DNA of 64,000 nucleotides from Shewanella sp. UCD-KL12 (GTDB lineage: Bacteria; Pseudomonadota; Gammaproteobacteria; Enterobacterales; Shewanellaceae), in assembly GCF_001957125.1 (NCBI RefSeq), contig NZ_MPHJ01000005.1, forward strand, positions 186,001 to 250,000, read 5' to 3'. The notes below the pieces were generated by a model that saw only the letters and a list, made by a program, of their open reading frames with translations, did no database searches and was not told the origin of the DNA. A program made the translations under genes and the position numbers. Below are positions 56,348 through 64,000 of the stretch, piece by piece. The first letter of the stretch is position 1, and the number at the start of each line of letters is the position of its first letter.

Positions 56348-57052
56348 TTATACTCCTACCTTAACAATAGGGATGTATCGCAAACTTGGCTCTGTACCGA
56401 AACCAGGCTTCATACGAACTGAATCCTTCACTCTAAGCAGCTTGCTGACATATGAGGATGGGTCTTTTGCATCGCCGAAGATTAATGCATCGTATCGGCA
56501 GGCTTGAACACAAGCTGGTAGCTCACCTTTAGCTAACTTTGAATTCAAACAGAAATCGCAGTTATCAGCGACATCGGTCTCTTTATTGATAAAGCGCGCA
56601 TCATAGGGACAAGCACCGATACAGTATTTACAACCGGCACACTTACTGGCATCCATAGTGACAATGCCTGTTTTCTCATCTCTGTGTGCAGCCCCTGTTG
56701 GACACACTGTCACACAAGGCGCGTTTTTACATTGTTGACAGGAAACACGTACATACTTGCGCTCACAATCACACTCAAGCTTGCCGCAATGAGGACACTT
56801 TTCACCTGCAACGCCACCCGATTGCTGTTCAAGCAGTAACCGTGACTTACCTTCCGGTAGGTTGTTGGCAGTAGTACAAGCAAGCTTACACTCACCACAA
56901 CCCGTACACTTATTTTGGTCGAACACCATAGTGTAGTGGGGTTGATTACTCTCCCCCTCCTCTTTGACAGAGCTACACCCTAGCGGTGCAATGATCAAAG
57001 AGCTCGCCCCTAAACATTTAAGGAACCTCCGTCTCTCTAAATTTTCACTCAC
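56348..57052 (-). CDS. sirC: Iron-sulfur electron-transfer subunit (proximal module), Tat lipoprotein
   Basis: NrfC-like subunit of 234 residues beginning with GTG at 57052 (CGGAGGATGCT upstream). Tat motif RRRFLKCLG and lipobox-like LAPLGC; the four 4Fe-4S cysteine groups (CTGCGECK, CQQCKNAPC, CAGCKYCIGAC, CDFC) as in the distal copy. One of the best conserved pairs in the duplication, consistent with a constrained interface. Passes electrons from SirD to SirA. Confidence 0.88.
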   Translation of the reverse strand: MSENLERRRFLKCLGASSLIIAPLGCSSVKEEGESNQPHYTMVFDQNKCTGCGECKLACTTANNLPEGKSRLLLEQQSGGVAGEKCPHCGKLECDCERKYVRVSCQQCKNAPCVTVCPTGAAHRDEKTGIVTMDASKCAGCKYCIGACPYDARFINKETDVADNCDFCLNSKLAKGELPACVQACRYDALIFGDAKDPSSYVSKLLRVKDSVRMKPGFGTEPSLRYIPIVKVGV

Positions 57053-57103
57053 AGCATCCTCCGATATTCGCCATTAGGCGAATTATATTTTTAATAATTT
57101 GAA

Positions 57104-57811
57104 TCATTTTTTAGCGATTAAATGCTTCTGTGCATTGTTAATCGCGAACTCAATTGCATTACGATTAAATGGCTGCTTAGTATTATCTAATAATATTTGC
57201 CAGTGATTTATAGCTAATTTATAGTCGTGATTAATATAGGCATCATTGGCTAATAACACTCTAGTGTTGAACTCTTGCTTATATAAAGCTAGCGCACTTT
57301 GTGTAAGCAGTTTCACGTCACTTGTCATTGACCTATGATTTTTATAATAAAGTGCTGTTGCTTTTAATCCGATAACTTCAGCATCATCATCCATATAAAC
57401 CAACAACTCATCTAAAGCATCAATAGCTTCGAGGTATAGACCTCCATCCATTGAAACCCTGGCCAAACCCATGAGCACTGCTTTATTGTTCGGTTGCTCA
57501 TTGGCTTGCCTTCTTGCTTTATTTATTTCTGCAGCGAGTAGGTAATCAACATTAATATCGGATCTAGCTAAATCAATATCATTATGACGACCTAAATATG
57601 AATAGGCGGCAATGACACTGATAATTACTGTTGCATTTAATAACAATACAAATGAAAAGCTAGCACCTTTATATTTAAAAGCATCAGAGAGGGGCTCATT
57701 AGAGTCACTAAAAAATGAAGTATATTTAATTCGATATAATGTGTGATGACAGAAAAAAGTCATCATCAACAAGGCACAAAGAACAAGTGTACTAATTAAT
57801 AGTAAATTCAT
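57104..57811 (-). CDS. TPR membrane protein, NrfG/CcmI-like (proximal module)
   Basis: 235 residues. Two transmembrane segments near 2-20 and 50-70, then TPR-like repeats (VLMGLARVSMDGGLYLEAIDA, NDAYINHDYKLAINHWQILL). Same architecture as the distal TPR protein but strongly diverged in sequence, and the gene is visibly richer in A/T than its neighbours. Presumed to present the cytochrome to the haem lyase (inference). Confidence 0.72.
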   Translation of the reverse strand: MNLLLISTLVLCALLMMTFFCHHTLYRIKYTSFFSDSNEPLSDAFKYKGASFSFVLLLNATVIISVIAAYSYLGRHNDIDLARSDINVDYLLAAEINKARRQANEQPNNKAVLMGLARVSMDGGLYLEAIDALDELLVYMDDDAEVIGLKATALYYKNHRSMTSDVKLLTQSALALYKQEFNTRVLLANDAYINHDYKLAINHWQILLDNTKQPFNRNAIEFAINNAQKHLIAKK

Positions 57812-57844
57812 AATGCTTCTTCTCTTTAACTAAGCTGCTGGTAC

Positions 57845-58633
57845 TTACTTGTGAGGGTTAGCACCCATCATGCCGCCCATACCCATGCCGCTAAGGCCCA
57901 TACCATGAGAGTTCTCACCTGGTGCCTCGACCTTGACAAGTTCCACTTCAAACACCAAAGCTGAGTTAGGCGCTATCATGCCAACTTGACGCTCACCGTA
58001 AGCAAGCTCTGAAGGTATATTGAACTTATAAGTTGCTCCCTCTTTCATCAGTTGAAGCCCCTCTTGCCAACCTTCGATGACAGTCACTAACGAGAATCGG
58101 TTAGGCTCATCACGAGCATATGAGTTATCAAACTCAGTGCCATCAATGAGATACCCCTTGTAATGCACAGTCACAACATCATTAGCTTGCGGGGTTGCAC
58201 CACTGCCTTTGTTAATAACTTCATACTGCAGGCCAGATTCAGTTGTTCTCACATCAGCACTTTTCTTGTTTTCTGATAAGAACTTCTCGCCAGCAACTAA
58301 TGTTTTAATTGCCATCTCTTTATCCTTGGCTTCTCTAGCTGCATTTAGCTGTTCAGCACGGATATTGAGATAGGAAACAATATCTTCATTAGATAGTTTT
58401 GATTCACCTTTCAATGCATCAAGTAGCCCCTCAACAACGACATCAACATCAACATCGGCACCCAGTTGTGATTGGCTGTAAAGTTGACTTGAAATGTAGT
58501 TACCAAAAGAAGCACCTATGCTGTATGACTCTTTATTGTTATCAGGTAAAACCTCTGCTTCAGCCATACATTGCGTTGATAAAAATAGTGATAAGCAAGA
58601 TAGTGCAACGATACTTTTCTTAAACGTCTTCAT
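57845..58633 (-). CDS. FKBP-type peptidyl-prolyl isomerase with Met-rich tail (proximal module)
   Basis: 262 residues, FkpA-like: signal peptide, helical dimer domain about 28-120, FKBP domain with VTVHYKGYLIDGTEFDNSY and LAYGERQVGMIAPNSALVFEVEL. The C-terminus SHGMGLSGMGMGGMMGANPH is identical to the distal copy up to GGMMG, so this tail is under selection in both modules. Confidence 0.87.
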   Translation of the reverse strand: MKTFKKSIVALSCLSLFLSTQCMAEAEVLPDNNKESYSIGASFGNYISSQLYSQSQLGADVDVDVVVEGLLDALKGESKLSNEDIVSYLNIRAEQLNAAREAKDKEMAIKTLVAGEKFLSENKKSADVRTTESGLQYEVINKGSGATPQANDVVTVHYKGYLIDGTEFDNSYARDEPNRFSLVTVIEGWQEGLQLMKEGATYKFNIPSELAYGERQVGMIAPNSALVFEVELVKVEAPGENSHGMGLSGMGMGGMMGANPHK

Positions 58634-58689
58634 AAAATTTCTCTATTATTAATTAAGGTTTAATTTGGCCTAGCGAATTAATTCTACGC

Positions 58690-59118
58690 CTATGGTTTTT
58701 CTGTTTGACGGTTTGACAACCTCCATCCATAAATACCATCTGGCATCTGCCTCACACTGGTATAGCCAAGTTTCATTACCGCTCTTGCTGCTATTTCACT
58801 TGCATTGCACAGTCGATTAGCACAATAAAAAACCATTACTGTATCTTTGCTTTCAGGTAATAATTTTTTCCAATCTTTAACATTGAAATAGATAGCACCT
58901 GGAATATATCCCTCAGCCCACAGTTCCAATGTATTGACATCAAAAAAGTAAACTCCTTCCTTTCCTACTAACGTTTCTGCTTCCATCATGGATATATGGT
59001 TCAGTTGAAATTCATAATTTTTAGCCGGAGCCATATCTGAACCTCCACCAGCAAAACTATTTGGAGATAGTGCAGCTAAAAAGAAAGATAAAATAATTAT
59101 TCCAAGTACTTTATTCAT
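58690..59118 (-). CDS. Periplasmic single-domain rhodanese (proximal module)
   Basis: About 142 residues from the ATG at 59118 (MNKVLGII; GAGAAT upstream); earlier frame start at 59145 is unlikely. Signal peptide ending NSFA, active-site loop VFYCANRLCNAS, WAEGYIPGAIYFN as in the distal copy. Gene order is the same as in the distal module. Confidence 0.82.
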   Translation of the reverse strand: MNKVLGIIILSFFLAALSPNSFAGGGSDMAPAKNYEFQLNHISMMEAETLVGKEGVYFFDVNTLELWAEGYIPGAIYFNVKDWKKLLPESKDTVMVFYCANRLCNASEIAARAVMKLGYTSVRQMPDGIYGWRLSNRQTEKP

Positions 59119-59205
59119 AGTAATTCTCTTATTTGCTTCGACCATATTGCTGTTTAGTTAATATGATCGAAGCGGGTAACAACTCAGTAGCTAGTGGGTT
59201 CTGAT

Positions 59206-61227
59206 TTAGTAACCATTACCATCTAGAATATTCTGAGCTTGTGTAACATAAGTGAGTGCAGCATCGAGACGCTTCTGGCTGTAACGGAAGCCATGAACAC
59301 CCCAAGAGCCATCTTCTTTGATTAGGTCAACGGTCTCTTGCGCCTTCTCAGCTAGCATAAGAACCTGAGTCTTCTCAGCAGTTGGTAGCTTAGTCACCTC
59401 AAGAAGTTGGTCGATACGAACAAGTGCCTGTTCAACCTTTGCGTACACCTCTTTAACTGGTGTCTGCCACTTCATCACTTCACCGTAGATCTCCATCTGA
59501 TCGTTGTAGTGCATGCCAGTTTCAAGTTCAGACTGGAATGGACTGTGACAACCTTTGTTTTCAACGTTGTCATGATCCGAGACTGCAGTACGCGCACATG
59601 ACCACATAAGATCTAAGTAGTTATGATCCTCTTCGTTCTTAGCAACAGTCCAACCTTTAACAGCAGAGTCACGCGGCTGACCAGCAGGTGGGTTCAGTGT
59701 TTTACGTTCAGGGTGAACATCAATCTTCCACATATGAGACTTACGAACTGCATCGAAACCAGCCATATCAGGGAACTGAACTGCAGTGAAGTTTTCACAG
59801 CTACCCATTGCAGGCATGTGACAGCTTTGACAGGTCATGTTGCTATGAGTGTCAGTGTTGTCAGCAATTGTCTTCTGTGCTTCATGACAATCAACACAAT
59901 CTTTCTTCAGCTTTGGCTTAGTGAAACCAGATAGGAAATCACCATCAGTCACTTCATGTGGATCATGACAAGTCGTACAACGCATGCCCTTCTCATAGTG
60001 AGCAGAAGCAAACATCTGTGAACCTTCAGTACCACAAGATGGGCAAGCAGACTTCATCTTCACGCCAAAGGCGTATTCCATCTTCTCTTGGCCTTTCTCG
60101 GTCTCAGCAAGCTCGTCAACGAAGTTGAAACGCTGATGACAACGCTCACAGTTAGACTGCATACCGCCAGTACCACCGTCTAGGTGACCACCTGCGCCAT
60201 GACACTCTTCACATGCAATACCTTTAGAGATAGTGTGCTCTTGTAACTTCTTGCTATCACCAAGCGCATCAAAGAACTCTTGCTTGTTTTGGAAGTCGAA
60301 CTTGTAGGTATGACACATTTCACAATATGAGCTACCTGGCTGGAACAACATCTCTTTTTCGTACTTAGCACCGTAAGAGCTCATGCCCCACTGGTGAGAC
60401 CCTGAAGCACCAAAGTCTTCAATCGTTGTAGGGAACTCAGGGATAACCTTGTTGATCTTCTTAGCCATCTCAGGGGTTAACCACTCAGCCCAACCTCGTG
60501 AGAACTGGTTAGCACCGGCAACCATCTTACCTGTACCTTCAGAAAGCAGACCATCACGAATATGGTAAGTACCACGTACTAGGTAACTATCAAGCAGACC
60601 ATATTTAGTACGAGGAGTACCGATAATCGCATAAACGTCATCAGGCTGAATGCCATCTGGTAACATTGCTGCATCACTACCGTATAGGCGAGCAGACAGA
60701 TCACCATTTGGTACTTCTTTATCGGTAATTTCACTTGGGAAGCGAACCACGTTTGCATGACGAGAGCGTTTCCACTTCTCGAACTGAACTGCGTGACACT
60801 CACCACACTTCTCAGGACCTACGAAGTTGTTTGGAAAATCCAGTGTTGATTTAGCACCAAGGCGATACTGAACTGCACTTGGACGACCTACTCGCTCACT
60901 ATATTTAGGTGAATTACCTGTATCAAAATATTCTTCACCACGATCACTAATGTGATATTCACCAATAAGGTTACCCTCTTCGTGATATTTAAACATTGGG
61001 TGATTTTGGAATAAGAAATCAAAAAGTTCACTTTCTTGAACGACATAATCGTGAAGTGATTTAACACCTTTAGTTTCTTCTGTTCCTTGATAATTAGCAA
61101 TTGCAGCTTTTGCTGATTCGCCCATTTCAGGAATGCTGTTGTATTTACCACCAGCGGCATTAGCACCCACTGCGGTGAAACAAAACAGCAAACCTGCGGC
61201 TGTTTTTAGTTTCCAGTTTTTCATCAT
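59206..61227 (-). CDS. sirA: Octaheme dissimilatory sulfite reductase SirA/MccA, proximal copy
   Basis: 673 residues, close paralogue of the distal SirA. Signal peptide cut after GANA. Haem sites CGECH, CEMCH, CEECH, CERCH, CTTCH, CVDCH, CQSCH and CX15CH ([18 protein letters not shown]), all present; the non-haem CPSCG and GSCENF cysteines are conserved. Differences cluster in the N-terminal ~60 residues, in a segment after the first haem (residues about 165-185, with a longer loop) and near residue 515 (shorter loop). Head of the proximal operon. Confidence 0.92.
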   Translation of the reverse strand: MMKNWKLKTAAGLLFCFTAVGANAAGGKYNSIPEMGESAKAAIANYQGTEETKGVKSLHDYVVQESELFDFLFQNHPMFKYHEEGNLIGEYHISDRGEEYFDTGNSPKYSERVGRPSAVQYRLGAKSTLDFPNNFVGPEKCGECHAVQFEKWKRSRHANVVRFPSEITDKEVPNGDLSARLYGSDAAMLPDGIQPDDVYAIIGTPRTKYGLLDSYLVRGTYHIRDGLLSEGTGKMVAGANQFSRGWAEWLTPEMAKKINKVIPEFPTTIEDFGASGSHQWGMSSYGAKYEKEMLFQPGSSYCEMCHTYKFDFQNKQEFFDALGDSKKLQEHTISKGIACEECHGAGGHLDGGTGGMQSNCERCHQRFNFVDELAETEKGQEKMEYAFGVKMKSACPSCGTEGSQMFASAHYEKGMRCTTCHDPHEVTDGDFLSGFTKPKLKKDCVDCHEAQKTIADNTDTHSNMTCQSCHMPAMGSCENFTAVQFPDMAGFDAVRKSHMWKIDVHPERKTLNPPAGQPRDSAVKGWTVAKNEEDHNYLDLMWSCARTAVSDHDNVENKGCHSPFQSELETGMHYNDQMEIYGEVMKWQTPVKEVYAKVEQALVRIDQLLEVTKLPTAEKTQVLMLAEKAQETVDLIKEDGSWGVHGFRYSQKRLDAALTYVTQAQNILDGNGY

Positions 61228-61777
61228 CTCTCCTAGTTATCATCGTTTTATAATCATTCAACTAAGCAGCTCTCTTGTTTAGCCGAACAACTAGAACAAT
61301 TGAGTTAACGCTATTGTCCATACCTAAATGATAAAAAAACATGAACTAAAACCAGATTTGTGAACACAGAAAACCCTGAGACTTTAAAACACCTAAAAAT
61401 AAAATAATAACAACAAGATAGACCAACACAGCAGTGCTGTTTTTCAGATATTTTAGACGGCATTTAGATCTAAATAGATGTAAAAAACGTAACTTTAGAT
61501 ATGAAATAATACCAAAGGAGGATCTATCGATAATAAAGGATACAGGAGTCACAAAATTGATTGCTAATATACAATACCCTTTGCTTTAAGTTGAAAGGTA
61601 GAGTGGTTACCACTAACAAAACAGACCCGTCACCACAAGGTCAAACCTTAATAAAAACGACTAACAATATAATTAGAACACAATATATAAAGTAGCAATA
61701 AACATAACAAAAGATCAGACTGACTTAATTAACACCGACATAATTAATTAGGCAAGCTAAAATAGAGAAGTATCATT
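61228..61777. promoter_or_regulatory. Divergent region between proximal sirA and the haem-lyase operon
   Basis: About 550 bases, no gene seen. Shared with the distal sirA: block GAACAATTGAG...CTATTGTCCATA at 61294-61321 and palindrome ATTTAGATCTAAAT at 61462-61475 followed directly by TAGATGTAAAAAA, then TTTAGATATGAAA at 61494. Also a palindrome AGTGG-TTA-CCACT near 61601-61613. The site could control both directions. Confidence 0.62.
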
Positions 61778-63778
61778 ATGGTTCCAGAATTAGGCCTTAT
61801 ATTTTTAATTGTTAGTACAATTATATCGATATTACTTGGTATGATTACTTTTATAGGTTCATACAAGAATAACCATTACCTTCTTAGTTATGTTAAAACA
61901 TTAACAGGAATAATGACCTTTTCCCTTTGCGCCTCTATTACTTGTTTGCTTATCTCTTTTGTCGTTGATGACTTTACCGTGGCATATGTGGCCAATAACT
62001 CAAATACTCAGCTTGCATTGATCTATAAAGTCGCAGCGATTTGGGGGGGACATGAAGGTTCGATGTTGTTCTGGGTTGTAGCTATGGCAGTTTGGGGCTG
62101 TATCATCACCTTCTCAGGTAAATATCAAGATAGAGCCTTTATCGGTCGCTTTATTGCTGTTTTGTCTTTTGTCATCGCAGGTTTTTGCCTGTTTATGCTG
62201 TTTACTTCTAATCCATTTGCAAGACTACTGCCTAACTACCCTATTGAAGGCAGAGATCTCAACCCTATCCTGCAAGACATTGGCCTAATATTGCATCCAC
62301 CTATGCTGTTTTTGGGCTATGTCGGCCTTACCATATGTTTTGCCGCTGCCATTTCTGCACTGTTAGGTGAAGGCTTAACCAAACAGAAAGCGGCTTACTT
62401 ACGCCCTTGGGCTATTACTGCCTGGGTATTTCTTACTGGTGGTAACGCATTTGGTTCATGGTGGGCCTATAACGAACTTGGCTGGGGCGGGTGGTGGTTC
62501 TGGGATCCAGTAGAAAATGCTTCATTTATCCCTTGGCTAGTCGCTACTGGACTCGTGCATTCGGTCAATATGACACATAAACGTGGGCTCTTTGGCTCAA
62601 CAACTATCTTTCTCTGTATTTTAGCCTTCTCTTTGAGCCTACTTGGCACATTCTTAGTCAGATCCGGTGTGGTGCAGTCAGTACATGCGTTTGCTTCTGA
62701 TCCCACTCGAGGCTTCTCTATTCTTGTGTTACTTCTCACTTATACAGGCGCTGCACTCGCATTGTTTGCCTATAAGTCTAGTAACCTTAATTTCAAAATC
62801 GACTTCTCTGCACTATCTAAAGAAAGCCTACTGTTACTCGGTAACTTGCTGCTCGTCGCCGCTGCGCTATCAGTACTACTCGGAACCTGCTATCCAATAA
62901 TCTATGAAGTCGCTACAGGGGCCACTATTTCGGTGGGCCCGCCTTACTTTAATAGCATCTTTATTCCAATTGCTGTATGCGTATTTATCTTAATGGGACT
63001 GACCCCACTTATCAGGTGGCAATCGGCTCGGGTAGAAGCATTGCGAACTCCTGCAGTAATGGCCTTAATCAGCCTAACCTTAGCTTGTGTGTTCACCTTT
63101 ACCAGCCAAGATGAGTTTTCTATATGGTTACTGCTTGGCGCTTTTTCTGTTTTATGGATTCTGTCCTGCGTACTACTGAGCCTGAAACAATTTTTATCCC
63201 ACAGCGCTCACTCAAGCTATCAAGCTGTAGATAAACGCAGCCGAGCGCGATTCTTAGGCATGTGTTTTGCTCACTTAGGTGTTGCCCTCTCAGTGTTTGG
63301 CGCAACGTGCGTATCTAACTTCGAGCAGGAGGAGTTACTCAGGATGGGGCCGGGTAATGGCAAAGAGGTTGCAGGGTATACCTTTGTTTATGAAGAGACC
63401 CAGCACGTTGATAGAGCTAGCTTTACGGCCATTCAAGCCAAAATCATGGTGCTCGATAAGCATGAAAATATAGTCACCTATATCTACCCACAAAGACAAA
63501 CTTTTAAAACCAATGCGATGGAGATGTCAGCTGCGGGCATTCACTCATCACTGTTTGGCGATCTGTATGTCTCTATGGGAGTGGCGTTAAGTGAAACTGA
63601 GTATTTAATTCGAATCAGCTATAAACCTTTCGTTAACTGGTTATGGATTGGCGCGCTATTTATGATGCTTGCAGGTTGCTCAATCATCTACAACTTACGT
63701 CCTGTAAAAAAGTCCAAACAAGCAAGGTGTGCGCGAAACATGCCCGGCCTACAAACCCGTGGTGAGGTGAAGCCATGA
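61778..63778 (+). CDS. CcmF/NrfE-type haem lyase, dedicated to the sulfite reductases
   Basis: Polytopic membrane protein of 666 residues, about 15 helices. Tryptophan-rich WWD-type motif WGGWWFWDPVENASFIPWL near residue 235, the haem-handling signature of CcmF/NrfE; conserved HPPMLFLGYVG. As NrfEFG attaches the special haem of NrfA and a dedicated CcsA1 attaches the CX15CH haem of MccA in Wolinella, this lyase should attach the CX15CH haem of SirA. Starts 550 bases from sirA, divergent. S. oneidensis has such genes (sirEFG) for SirA; mapping is by neighbourhood. Confidence 0.85.
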   Translation: MVPELGLIFLIVSTIISILLGMITFIGSYKNNHYLLSYVKTLTGIMTFSLCASITCLLISFVVDDFTVAYVANNSNTQLALIYKVAAIWGGHEGSMLFWVVAMAVWGCIITFSGKYQDRAFIGRFIAVLSFVIAGFCLFMLFTSNPFARLLPNYPIEGRDLNPILQDIGLILHPPMLFLGYVGLTICFAAAISALLGEGLTKQKAAYLRPWAITAWVFLTGGNAFGSWWAYNELGWGGWWFWDPVENASFIPWLVATGLVHSVNMTHKRGLFGSTTIFLCILAFSLSLLGTFLVRSGVVQSVHAFASDPTRGFSILVLLLTYTGAALALFAYKSSNLNFKIDFSALSKESLLLLGNLLLVAAALSVLLGTCYPIIYEVATGATISVGPPYFNSIFIPIAVCVFILMGLTPLIRWQSARVEALRTPAVMALISLTLACVFTFTSQDEFSIWLLLGAFSVLWILSCVLLSLKQFLSHSAHSSYQAVDKRSRARFLGMCFAHLGVALSVFGATCVSNFEQEELLRMGPGNGKEVAGYTFVYEETQHVDRASFTAIQAKIMVLDKHENIVTYIYPQRQTFKTNAMEMSAAGIHSSLFGDLYVSMGVALSETEYLIRISYKPFVNWLWIGALFMMLAGCSIIYNLRPVKKSKQARCARNMPGLQTRGEVKP

Positions 63779-64000
63779 AACACATCGCCGTAGCACTGTT
63801 ACTGGTTGTATTCACCTTTTCAAGCGCATTCTCATCGAGCTGCGCCGCCAGTGCTGAAGATAGAGTAATCCCTAAAGCCGATCCTATTACCTATACCAGT
63901 GAGCAAAAGCATAAGCTGAGATTAGAGATATCAAGAGAGCTTCGCTGCCCTAAATCAATCAACCAAAACCTGCTGGATTCTCAAGCTCCTATAGCCAGCG
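63775..64000 (+). CDS. CcmH/NrfF-like haem-lyase partner, partial
   Basis: First 75 codons visible, cut by the window end. Starts ATGA-overlapping the lyase stop. Signal peptide (VALLLVVFTFSSAFS), then ELRCPKSINQNLLDSQAPIA, which is the CcmH/NrfF active-site segment (usually RCPxCQNQNL). The CXXC is CPKS here: Cys58 is kept and the second Cys is Ser61. Should hold apocytochrome for the lyase; a single-Cys variant may suit the widely spaced CX15CH target (inference). Confidence 0.75.
   Translation, partial: MKHIAVALLLVVFTFSSAFSSSCAASAEDRVIPKADPITYTSEQKHKLRLEISRELRCPKSINQNLLDSQAPIAS

Noticed and set aside
61350..61370. Possible CRP site (TTGTGAACACAGAA)
   Set aside because: Only one half fits the TGTGA-TCACA consensus; not enough to call.

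Overview
The window is chromosomal DNA from a marine gammaproteobacterium, almost certainly a Shewanella species. The evidence is the msh pilus operon in Shewanella/Vibrio order, the neighbourhood maeB/nuclease/rpmE/priA/argS/ftsN-like/hslVU, and the SirA/MccA-type octaheme sulfite reductase genes. Ordinary base composition and operon structure continue throughout; I see no integrase, transposase, prophage or CRISPR array.

Layout. (1) 1-10.8 kb, minus strand: the MSHA (type IVa) pilus operon, read mshI-I2-J-K-L-M-N-E-G-F-B-A, with mshA cut by the window edge. Upstream of it lies csrD/mshH. (2) 13-24 kb: housekeeping genes maeB, a secreted nuclease, rpmE, a periplasmic unknown, priA, argS, an ftsN-like SPOR gene and hslVU, the last with a recognisable heat-shock promoter. 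(3) 24-31 kb: two chemoreceptors, a DUF971 gene, a nitrilase, a DUF3859-like gene, a 56-codon small gene, and a tRNA-Ser(UGA) followed by two decayed tandem copies of its own 3' part plus terminator. (4) 31-41 kb: YjjG-type nucleotidase, signal peptidase I, a thioredoxin-fold lipoprotein, a MocR regulator divergent from two GNAT genes, cheV, ubiD and a flavin reductase (fre). (5) 41-64 kb: the most interesting part, two tandem, diverged copies of a dissimilatory sulfite-reductase module on the minus strand.

Each module reads octaheme cytochrome (SirA/MccA), rhodanese, FKBP isomerase, TPR membrane protein, FeS subunit (SirC), quinol-oxidising membrane subunit (SirD), NosL copper chaperone, and a ToxR/CadC-like one-component regulator. 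The distal module (42.5-52.4 kb) also has nosD, nosF and nosY. A divergent operon starts at 61.8 kb with a dedicated CcmF/NrfE-like haem lyase and runs into a CcmH/NrfF-like partner cut by the window end. The expected division of labour is: SirD takes electrons from quinol, SirC relays them, SirA reduces sulfite in the periplasm, NosL/NosDFY supply the active-site copper, FKBP helps folding, and the haem lyase attaches the haem at the unusual CX15CH site. No nosZ is present, so the Nos accessory proteins appear to be used for a sulfite reductase.

The best leads are the tandem modules with their shared upstream palindrome, Met-rich FKBP tails and paired regulators with conserved Cys and His; the CXXS haem-lyase partner; and a chain of two chimeric mini-ORFs between sirC and sirD of the distal copy.
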